The translations under genes and the position numbers were made by a program. Below the pieces are notes generated by a model. The model did no database searches, was not told where the DNA came from, and was given only the letters and a program-made list of their open reading frames with translations. From an uncultured Clostridia bacterium (lineage in GTDB: Bacteria > Bacillota > Clostridia > Christensenellales > Borkfalkiaceae): 64,000 bases of DNA. How positions within the stretch are numbered: position 1 is the first letter of the stretch; the number at the start of each line of letters is the position of its first letter. This document shows, in pieces, positions 16,660-23,248 of this stretch. Where the stretch lies: the NCBI GenBank assembly GCA_934247935.1, contig CAKQKE010000002.1, positions 62,001 through 126,000 of the forward strand, written 5' to 3'.

Positions 16660-17496
16660 CTATTTCAAAAAGCAAACTTTACCTATTTTGCCGTGACGAA
16701 AATCGTCTATTACCGCCTTTGAACATCTGTCGTAATCATATTCTCCGCCCCTTAAAAGATAACCCCGTTTAAGACAAATATCTTCGTAAATTTCAAGCGG
16801 CTGCTTTCCGTTTGAGTCGATTTTATATTTTTCGTCGAGAAGTCCCGGATAAAAATTCTGAAGGTCCTTTATAAGTTCGAGACACAAATCCTGAAGGTCG
16901 AGAATATCATCGTTAATGCTGCCGATATACGCAAGATATTTAGCCAGAGTCTGGTTTTCAAAACTCGGCGGCATAGTCCCGGGGGTGTCGAGCATTTCAA
17001 AGGTATCGAGCCTTATCCACTGTTTTGATTTTGTTACGCCCGCTTTGTTTCCCGTTTGTGCCTTTTTACCGCCGCTTATAGTGTTGATGATGGTGGATTT
17101 ACCCGTGTTTGGTATGCCGGCAACCATTACACGCACGGTTTTCACGACGCCCTTCTGAGCGTTTCTGTCGATTTTGTCTTTAAGCAAAAAGCGCATTTTT
17201 TCAACGATTTGTCCGCAATCCCTTTTAATCGTTCCGTTTACGGCGATTGCGCACTTTCCGTCTTTTTCAAAAGAATTTAAAGCCTCTCTTTTGCCTTTTT
17301 CGTCAGCCAAATCGCTTTTGTTGAGCACGTAAACAACCGGTTTTGTACCAAACAAAGCGTTGAGTTTTACATTTACACAAGCAAAAGGAGCGCGGGCGTC
17401 AAGCACGTAAATTATTCCGTCGACGAGTTTGACTTGTTCTTCCATCATTCTCATCGCCTTTGTCATATGCCCCGGAAACCATTGTATAAGTTGCAT
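16660..17496 (-). CDS. rbgA: Ribosome biogenesis GTPase RbgA (YlqF)
   Basis: 278 residues from the ATG at 17494-17496, chosen because GGAGG sits 5 bp upstream. Circularly permuted GTPase: WFPGHMTKAMR N terminus, G4 NKSDL first, then G1 GIPNTGKST and G3 DTPGTM, and a C-terminal RNA-binding ANTAR-like domain. RbgA drives late 50S subunit assembly in Gram-positive bacteria. Its leader contains two tandem hairpin repeats (17509-17578) right before the ribosome binding site. Confidence 0.95.
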   Translation of the reverse strand: MQLIQWFPGHMTKAMRMMEEQVKLVDGIIYVLDARAPFACVNVKLNALFGTKPVVYVLNKSDLADEKGKREALNSFEKDGKCAIAVNGTIKRDCGQIVEKMRFLLKDKIDRNAQKGVVKTVRVMVAGIPNTGKSTIINTISGGKKAQTGNKAGVTKSKQWIRLDTFEMLDTPGTMPPSFENQTLAKYLAYIGSINDDILDLQDLCLELIKDLQNFYPGLLDEKYKIDSNGKQPLEIYEDICLKRGYLLRGGEYDYDRCSKAVIDDFRHGKIGKVCFLK

Positions 17497-17508
17497 AACA
17501 CCCTCCTT

Positions 17509-17543
17509 AGTTTTTATAAACCGACCTTTTGGTCGGCAAAATA
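17509..17543 (-). repeat. 35-bp leader repeat of rbgA, unit 1
   Basis: Exact 35-bp unit containing CCGACC-TTTT-GGTCGG, a 6-bp stem with 4-nt loop. Its edge touches the AAGGAGG of rbgA, so the hairpin could mask or expose ribosome binding. Confidence 0.85.
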
Positions 17544-17578
17544 AGTTTTTATAAACCGACCTTTTGGTCGGCAAAATA
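17544..17578 (-). repeat. 35-bp leader repeat of rbgA, unit 2
   Basis: Exact tandem copy of unit 1, directly adjoining. Two identical hairpins in a row in a 5' leader look like a recent duplication or a duplicated RNA/DNA binding site. It lies 119 bp after trmD. Confidence 0.85.
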
Positions 17579-17696
17579 TTTAATCGACAAAAATTATTGT
17601 GCTTTATGTTTTATTCTTTTTACCGCATTTTGCGCATTTAAAACCGTGTTTAGGCGCATTTAAAACCGCATTTTACCATGCTTTAAATACCGCAAA

Positions 17697-18377
17697 TTAC
17701 TTCGTCTTGTCCTTTTTAAGTAAATCGGGACGGAATTTTTCGGTAAGTTTTACAGACTGCTCTCTTCTCCATTTATCGACTTCGCCGTGGTTTCCCGAAG
17801 TAAGCACGTCGGGCACTTTTACACCCCGAAATTCTTGCGGACGGGTATATTGCGGATATTCGAGTAAATTATCGGTAAAACTTTCTTGGTTTAACGAATC
17901 ACCCGCAAGCACCCCGTCGACGTACCTTGCGATAGCGTCGGTAATGACCATTGCGGGAAGTTCGCCGCCGGTAAGCACGTAATCGCCTATCGACACTTCT
18001 TCATCGATGCACATATCGATTGCCCTTTGATCTACACCTTCATAGTGTCCGCACAGAATGACGATATGTTCTTTGGGCAAAAACTCGTTTATCATTTTTT
18101 GATGAAATGTTCTGCCCTTTGGCGAAGTATAAATCCTGTATGCCTTATGCTCGGGATCGACAGCCTCGATTGCGTCGCAAACAGGTTGAGGCATAAGAAC
18201 CATTCCCGCGCCACCGCCGAAGGGATAATCGTCGCACTTGCGGTGTTTGTCGAGAGTGTAATCTCTTATGTCGGTAATTTTAATTTCGATTTTGCCCGCC
18301 TTTTGCGCCCTGCCGATTATGCTTTCGTAAAGCGGCGTAAACATTTCGGGAAAAAGCGTGAGTATGTCGATTTTCAT
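17697..18377 (-). CDS. trmD: tRNA (guanine(37)-N1)-methyltransferase
   Basis: 226 residues, SPOUT-class knotted methyltransferase: GGGAGMVLMPQPV, LCGHYEGVDQR and DYVLTGGELPAMVITDAIAR are the SAM-binding knot motifs. It methylates G37 next to the anticodon, preventing +1 frameshifts. It overlaps rimM by four bases (ATGA-type), indicating coupled translation in the rpsP-khpA-rimM-trmD operon. Confidence 0.96.
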   Translation of the reverse strand: MKIDILTLFPEMFTPLYESIIGRAQKAGKIEIKITDIRDYTLDKHRKCDDYPFGGGAGMVLMPQPVCDAIEAVDPEHKAYRIYTSPKGRTFHQKMINEFLPKEHIVILCGHYEGVDQRAIDMCIDEEVSIGDYVLTGGELPAMVITDAIARYVDGVLAGDSLNQESFTDNLLEYPQYTRPQEFRGVKVPDVLTSGNHGEVDKWRREQSVKLTEKFRPDLLKKDKTK

Positions 18378-18892
18378 AATGCACCGCCTTTTTCGTAAAG
18401 CACGACTTCGTCGAACCTGCTTTTTTTAACGACGACTTTGTTATTTTCTATATCGAAAGAAACTATAAGGTCTTTAAGCATGGGGAAAACGCAAGTGCCG
18501 CCACCCGACAAAAAAACGTAATAAAGGTCAACATTAGAGCATACGATATCTGTAATCTTGCCAATTTCGTCGCCGCTGTCAAGCACGAGCGAACAACCCA
18601 GCACGTCTTCTATAAAGTAAGAATCGGCGGATTTTGTAATGTCGTCTCTGTCGGCAAACACTTCTTTTTGCCTTAACAGTTCGGCGGCGTTGCGGTCGGC
18701 AATGCCCCTTAAAGAGATATACCAATCGCCGCACGCAAAACGAGAGGACATAATTTTATACTCCTCTCCGTCGATTTTTACGTTGCGTATTTTTTTTACC
18801 GAGTCGAAATCGTCAGCCAAAAGTTGAACTTTAACTTCGCCTTTAATTCCGTGCGGTTTTAAAATTTTACCTATAATAAGATTTTTTTGCAT
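18374..18892 (-). CDS. rimM: 16S rRNA processing protein RimM
   Basis: 172 residues. N-terminal beta-barrel (GKILKPHGIKGEVKVQLL) and C-terminal PRC-barrel (YFIEDVLGCSLV, FPMLKDLIVSFDIE). It helps mature the 30S head by binding S19. Overlaps trmD by 4 bp and lies 63 bp after khpA. Confidence 0.94.
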   Translation of the reverse strand: MQKNLIIGKILKPHGIKGEVKVQLLADDFDSVKKIRNVKIDGEEYKIMSSRFACGDWYISLRGIADRNAAELLRQKEVFADRDDITKSADSYFIEDVLGCSLVLDSGDEIGKITDIVCSNVDLYYVFLSGGGTCVFPMLKDLIVSFDIENNKVVVKKSRFDEVVLYEKGGAL

Positions 18893-18955
18893 AAAAAATA
18901 AATATAAAAAATTCGGAGAAATAAAATTTATTCCTCCTTGTCTTTTATGGGAAAA

Positions 18956-19201
18956 TTATTTAACTTCTCCCTTTTCCTTTATTTCGATGTTGTATTTTTT
19001 ATCTTGCTTGGACGAAACTGCCTTAACGATGGTACGAAGAGCCTTTGCGATTTTGCCTTGACGACCGATAACTTTACCCATATCGCTTTCATCCAATACT
19101 ACGGTAACGTTTATCGCGTTGTCGGTTTCGTCAACAATATACTCAATTTCGTCCTTCTTCTCGGCAAAACTCTCTACTATATATTTGATAAGGTCTAACA
19201 T
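18956..19201 (-). CDS. khpA: KH-domain RNA-binding protein KhpA (YlqC)
   Basis: 81 residues with a single type II KH domain and the GxxG-containing loop GKVIGRQGKIAKALR. KhpA partners with KhpB in Gram-positive bacteria to bind RNAs and affects cell elongation. It lies 17 bp after rpsP, the conserved order. Confidence 0.92.
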   Translation of the reverse strand: MLDLIKYIVESFAEKKDEIEYIVDETDNAINVTVVLDESDMGKVIGRQGKIAKALRTIVKAVSSKQDKKYNIEIKEKGEVK

Positions 19202-19218
19202 TTACGCACCCTCTTTAA

Positions 19219-19515
19219 TTACTTCTTTTTCTTCTTGGGGTTTGTTTTGGAAGGAGAAAGTCTCGTAGGTTGCTCCATTGCGCCCGCTTTGATAAGCAAA
19301 GACTTTACTGTTTCGGTGGGTTGAACGCCCTTCTTAAGCCAATCTTTTGCTTTTTCAACGTCAATAACAACTTCTGCAGGAGTTGTAAGCGGATTGTAGT
19401 GACCGATTTTGTCGATGTACTCCGCGTCTCTTGCTGCTCTGCTGTCAATAACTACGATACGATAGAAAGGAGACTTGTGGTCGCCCATTCTTGTCAATCT
19501 CATTTTAACTGCCAT
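19219..19515 (-). CDS. rpsP: 30S ribosomal protein S16
   Basis: 98 residues from the ATG at 19513-19515 (MAVKMRLTRMG); GGAGG is 7 bp upstream. An in-frame ATG 15 bp earlier overlaps that GGAGG and is rejected. SPFYRIVVIDSR and IGHYNPL are S16 signatures. It has the usual lysine-rich tail and begins the rpsP-khpA-rimM-trmD operon, 226 bp after ffh. Confidence 0.97.
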   Translation of the reverse strand: MAVKMRLTRMGDHKSPFYRIVVIDSRAARDAEYIDKIGHYNPLTTPAEVVIDVEKAKDWLKKGVQPTETVKSLLIKAGAMEQPTRLSPSKTNPKKKKK

Positions 19516-19740
19516 TTGTTTATCCTCCATAATAAATAATTATTAGTTTTTTGTCCCGTCCGAAAATCGGTCGGGGTCGCTTTTGCGACTTATATATAAA
19601 CCCTTTCAGGTCTATTCCGTTTTTATAGTTCGCCTTTATAATCTTTGCCGTTTTTATAATAAGCGGCTTTTGCCATGTAATTTTATAAATCGGCGGCTTA
19701 CGTTTTAAAGGCGCACGTTTTTGTTTTTAAGCCGAATCAA

Positions 19741-21057
19741 TTAAAAAGGAAGTTTTTTCTTTCCGTTTTTAAACTGTTTCATCATCGCCTTGGTTTGCTC
19801 GAACTGCTTTAAAAGTTTGTTTATGTCCTGAATGGTAGTTCCGCTGCCCTTGGCAATTCTCATTTTTCTCGAATAATTGAGCACCGACGGGTCGTTGCGT
19901 TCTTTTTCGGTCATTGAAAGAATTATCGCTTTAATCCTTTCGATTTTGCTTTCGTCGATATCGTCCTCGTTTATCTTTACTTTGCTTCCCATGCCGGGCA
20001 TCATACCCAGAAGTTTACCTACACCGCCCATGTTTTTGACCATTTCAAATTGGTCGAGATAATCGGATAAAGTGAAACTCGCGTTTTTGAGTTTTTTCTC
20101 CATCTTTTTCATTTGCTCTTCGCTTACCGCTTCTTGCGCCTTTTCTATAAGCGAAAGCACGTCGCCCATGCCGAGTATTCGGTTTGCCATTCTGTCGGGG
20201 TAAAACGGCTCTAAATCGCTGAGTTTTTCGCCAACGCTGCAAAATTTAATCGGTTTACCGGTGACCGCTTTTATCGAAAGACATGCGCCGCCCCTCGTGT
20301 CGCCGTCGAGTTTTGTAAGAACCACGCCCGTGATTTCGAGCCTCGAGTTAAACGTTTCGGCAACGTTTACCGCAACTTGACCGGTCATAGAATCGACAGT
20401 CAACAAAATTTCGGTCGGGTGAACTTCTTTGACGATGTTTTCAAGTTCTTGCATCAAGTCTTCATCGATGTGAAGTCTGCCGGCGGTATCTAAAATTACC
20501 GTATCGTAGCCGAATTTTTTTGCGTATTCAACCGCTTCTTTAGCCACTTTTACGGGGTTTGTCGCACCTTTTTCAAAAACTTCTACGTTTATGGACGAAC
20601 CGACGACTTTAAGTTGGTTGATTGCGGCGGGTCTATAAATATCGCACGCGACGAGCAACGGCTTTTTACCTTGTTTGCGAAGATAAAGCGCAAGTTTTCC
20701 GGAAAGCGTGGTTTTGCCCGCGCCTTGAAGACCGCACATCATTATTACCGTGGGCGGGTTTGGCGAAACCTCTAATTTGGAGTTGCTGCTGCCCATTAAA
20801 GCGGTAAGTTCGTCGTTGACGATTTTGATTACCTGCTGTGCGGGAGACAAATTCTTTAAAATTTGCTCCCCTACGGCTTTTTCGCTTACGGTAGCGATAA
20901 ATTGCTTTGCAACGTTTAAGTTGACGTCAGCCTCGAGAAGGGCTATCCTTACTTCTCTCATGGCTTGACGAATATCAGACTCGGTGAGTTTGCCTCTTTT
21001 TGTCAGTTTTCCGAAAATATTATTCAATTTGTCGCTTAATCCGGAAAATATCGCCAC
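19741..21057 (-). CDS. ffh: Signal recognition particle protein Ffh
   Basis: 438 residues. N domain, SRP GTPase G domain (GLQGAGKTT, DTAGRL, TKLDGDTRGGACLSI) and a C-terminal methionine-rich M domain (MMPGMG) that binds signal sequences and SRP RNA. Works with FtsY encoded nearby. Directly follows ylxM with 2 bp spacing. Confidence 0.97.
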   Translation of the reverse strand: MAIFSGLSDKLNNIFGKLTKRGKLTESDIRQAMREVRIALLEADVNLNVAKQFIATVSEKAVGEQILKNLSPAQQVIKIVNDELTALMGSSNSKLEVSPNPPTVIMMCGLQGAGKTTLSGKLALYLRKQGKKPLLVACDIYRPAAINQLKVVGSSINVEVFEKGATNPVKVAKEAVEYAKKFGYDTVILDTAGRLHIDEDLMQELENIVKEVHPTEILLTVDSMTGQVAVNVAETFNSRLEITGVVLTKLDGDTRGGACLSIKAVTGKPIKFCSVGEKLSDLEPFYPDRMANRILGMGDVLSLIEKAQEAVSEEQMKKMEKKLKNASFTLSDYLDQFEMVKNMGGVGKLLGMMPGMGSKVKINEDDIDESKIERIKAIILSMTEKERNDPSVLNYSRKMRIAKGSGTTIQDINKLLKQFEQTKAMMKQFKNGKKKLPF

Positions 21058-21059
21058 TT

Positions 21060-21365
21060 TTATTCCTCCAAAATATCAATAAGTTTATCGAAAAATTCTA
21101 TATTTTCTTGTCTGTAATTTTGTATAAGGCTTAAAATTTGAGTTTTTTTACGATAAACTTTCAATTCCGCCTCGTACTTGTCAAGTATTGCCCTGACCTT
21201 TTCAAGCGTGTCAAGTACGCTTTGACGCGATATGTTTTTAATTTCGCTTATTTCGCCAAGCGATAAATCGTTTGAATAGTACAACGTGGTAATATCGCGC
21301 TGCTTTTCGGTCAACAAATTGCCGTAAACCTCGCAAAGTTCGGCATAAATAAAATCTTTTTCCAT
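21060..21365 (-). CDS. ylxM: YlxM-family helix-turn-helix protein
   Basis: 101 residues from the ATG at 21363-21365; an in-frame TTG four codons earlier has no better ribosome binding site. Sigma-region-4-like helix-turn-helix: LTEKQRDITTLYYSNDLSLGEI, then ISRQSVLDTLEK. YlxM is always paired with ffh in Gram-positive bacteria and modulates SRP function. It follows a perfect-consensus promoter carrying a duplicated inverted-repeat site, which fits autoregulation (inference). Confidence 0.92.
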   Translation of the reverse strand: MEKDFIYAELCEVYGNLLTEKQRDITTLYYSNDLSLGEISEIKNISRQSVLDTLEKVRAILDKYEAELKVYRKKTQILSLIQNYRQENIEFFDKLIDILEE

Positions 21366-21387
21366 ATCGACCGCCAAAGTGTTATTG

Positions 21388-21409
21388 TGTCAAGCATTTT
21401 TACCTGACA
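21388..21409. promoter_or_regulatory. Operator-like repeat A at the ylxM start site
   Basis: A 22-bp site of the form TGTCA-N12-TGACA, identical to the copy at 21439-21460. It lies immediately downstream of the -10 box, at about +1 to +20, a typical repressor position. Confidence 0.7.
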
Positions 21410-21415
21410 TATGCC

Positions 21416-21444
21416 ATTATAACATTAAAAAAATCGACTGTCAA
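21416..21444 (-). promoter_or_regulatory. Consensus sigma-A promoter of ylxM-ffh
   Basis: On the minus strand: TTGACA (21439-21444), 17-bp spacer, TATAAT (21416-21421). Both hexamers are perfect. The -35 box is inside the right arm of the ftsY terminator. Confidence 0.9.
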
Positions 21445-21464
21445 GCATTTTTACCTGACAGTCG
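21435..21464 (-). terminator. ftsY terminator, overlapping the ylxM promoter
   Basis: CGACTGTCA and TGACAGTCG form a 9-bp perfect stem with 12-nt loop, followed on the minus strand by ATTTTTTT. It contains operator-like repeat B (21439-21460) and the ylxM -35 box. Confidence 0.85.
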
Positions 21465-21698
21465 TAATTTTTTATTTTTTAAAATTTTTACATAAACTTT
21501 TGTTGCCTTTATAGCGTGCGCCACGATTTTTAAAATTCGTCGCTTTGTAAATAATCGGTTTGCAAATTATTTGCAGCGAATTGCCGACTGTTTGCACCGA
21601 TTAAAAAACGGTTTGCAAGCGATTTACTTTTGGTTTACACGCAGTTTACAGCGGTTTACAAAGTATTTACACTGATTTAAAAGCCGTTTGCAATAAGT
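21465..21698. repeat. Helically phased array of RTTTRCA boxes after ftsY
   Basis: From 21558 to 21703, boxes of the type GTTTRCA/ATTTACA (plus strand) start at 21558, 569, 580, 590, 600, 611, 622, 633, 644, 654, 665, 675, 686 and 697. The steps are 10 or 11 bp, mean 10.7, one helical turn. The 580 and 600 boxes are degenerate. The last overlaps the ftsY stop. No gene is present. Confidence 0.75.
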
Positions 21699-22595
21699 TT
21701 ACAGTAACCCGTTGACGAATTCTTCGGTGTTGAACTCTTCCAGATCGTCTATTTTTTCGCCCACGCCGACGTAACTTACGGGCACTTCGAGTTCGTTGCA
21801 AAGCGCGACGACAAAACCGCCTTTTGCCGTTCCGTCGAGTTTTGTAAGAATAATACTGTCGATACCGATTGCGTCTTTAAATGCTTCGACCTGATTGAGT
21901 GCGTTTTGCCCAGTGGTTGCGTCAAGCACTATAAATTTATAGAAAGTAGCCTCGGGAAATTCTCTGTTTACAACCCTGTTCATTTTTTTAAGTTCTTCCA
22001 TAAGGTTGGATTTTACATGCAACCTTCCCGCAGTATCTATAATTAAAATATCGGTTTTTCTCGCCTTTGCCGAAGACACCGCATCATAAACCACAGCCGA
22101 CGGGTCTGCTCCTTCTTCGTGTTTTACTATACGCACCTTCGCCCTGTCCGCCCAGACTGTAAGTTGGTCGGAGGCAGCCGCACGGAAAGTATCCGCCGCC
22201 GCAATGGTTACGCTTTTGCCTTTGCCTGTAAAATAACGAGCGAGTTTGCCAATCGAAGTAGTTTTGCCCACGCCGTTTACGCCGATAACCATAATGACCG
22301 CGGGAAATTTCAATTCGAGCGGTTCGGCTCTGTCGATGTACTCTTTCAAAATCTCTTTAAGTTGAGCAACTACGTAGTCTTTGTCTTTTACTTTGTCTTT
22401 AATCATTCTGTCTCTTAAATCGTCTACGATTTCCATTGCGGTGTTTACCGAAATATCCGACGAAATAAGTATTTCTTCGAGGTCGTCGTAAAAATCCGCG
22501 CCTATTCTATCGCCCGTAAACAGTACCGTCAACTTTTGAGCGATGCTGTCTTTAGTCTTTTTAAGCGCGCTGAAAATTTTACCGAAAAAGCCCAT
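21699..22595 (-). CDS. ftsY: SRP receptor FtsY
   Basis: 298 residues: the NG core without the acidic N-terminal A domain, as in most Firmicutes. GTPase motifs GVNGVGKTTSIGKLA, DTAGRLHVKSNLMEELKK and TKLDGTAKGGF. It docks SRP-ribosome complexes at the membrane. Here it is separated from smc by a lipoprotein gene, and from ylxM-ffh by a terminator and a new promoter. Confidence 0.96.
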   Translation of the reverse strand: MGFFGKIFSALKKTKDSIAQKLTVLFTGDRIGADFYDDLEEILISSDISVNTAMEIVDDLRDRMIKDKVKDKDYVVAQLKEILKEYIDRAEPLELKFPAVIMVIGVNGVGKTTSIGKLARYFTGKGKSVTIAAADTFRAAASDQLTVWADRAKVRIVKHEEGADPSAVVYDAVSSAKARKTDILIIDTAGRLHVKSNLMEELKKMNRVVNREFPEATFYKFIVLDATTGQNALNQVEAFKDAIGIDSIILTKLDGTAKGGFVVALCNELEVPVSYVGVGEKIDDLEEFNTEEFVNGLL

Positions 22596-22651
22596 TTATA
22601 TCGTTCTCCTTATTTTTTATAAATCTATTAATTTACCGATTTTATCTGCGA

Positions 22652-23167
22652 TTATTTGCCGACTACCGTGCAAGTCATGGTTACGGTTGGCGTTGAACCT
22701 CCGTCACTGTAAATCATGCTTATAGTTCTGTTATTTTCGCTTACGCTAAACGTTGAGCGAAATATTCCGTTTTTAACAGGTTTCTCACCGTTTTGTTTGT
22801 CTTCGGCAGTTTTATAAAAGGTTATTTTTCTATCTTTTGAAAGCGAATAATAAAAATTGTAATTATTTTCTCCATCAAAAGTATACTTCACCGTCACTTT
22901 TTCATTATCTGTAAAAACCATAGTCAAATTTGTGTTTATATAGATTGCAATAAGTTCGTCTTCGGTTTCTGCTCCCACTTCTTCGAGGTAAGAGGTTTTT
23001 GCGTTTTCGTCGCTGAAATTACATTGCGCTTTCGTTATTTTATAAGTATTACCCACTATAGACTCAAGCGGCTTTTCGCCGCCGCCTTTACCGCAAGCAA
23101 CAAACGCAGTAGACGCAAGCGCGACAATTAAACCCGTAAACAATATTGCCACAATCTTTCTTTTCAT
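22652..23167 (-). CDS. Small lipoprotein of unknown function
   Basis: 171 residues. MKRKIVAILFTGLIVALAS then AFVAC at residue 25 is a lipoprotein signal, followed by a GKGGGEKP linker. The mature part is beta-rich with alternating Lys/Asp/Thr strands (YKITKAQCNF, VTVKYTFDG, TFSVSENNRTISMIY), reminiscent of lipocalin-like secreted domains. Not recognised further. It interrupts the usual smc-ftsY neighbourhood and shares lipobox style with the other lipoproteins of the window. Confidence 0.85.
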   Translation of the reverse strand: MKRKIVAILFTGLIVALASTAFVACGKGGGEKPLESIVGNTYKITKAQCNFSDENAKTSYLEEVGAETEDELIAIYINTNLTMVFTDNEKVTVKYTFDGENNYNFYYSLSKDRKITFYKTAEDKQNGEKPVKNGIFRSTFSVSENNRTISMIYSDGGSTPTVTMTCTVVGK

Positions 23168-23195
23168 AGTTTCACCCGTTCTCCTTTATAAAATT

Positions 23196-23235
23196 TTGAC
23201 GTTTTTACACAATACGTACACTGTAAAAACGTCAA
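23196..23235. repeat. Dispersed palindrome, best copy (after smc)
   Basis: Perfect 13-bp arms TTGACGTTTTTAC and GTAAAAACGTCAA around a 14-nt loop ACAATACGTACACT. It lies 13 bp after the smc stop and 28 bp before the lipoprotein start, on the minus-strand transcript. Confidence 0.85.
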
Positions 23236-23248
23236 TAAGTAAAAATTG

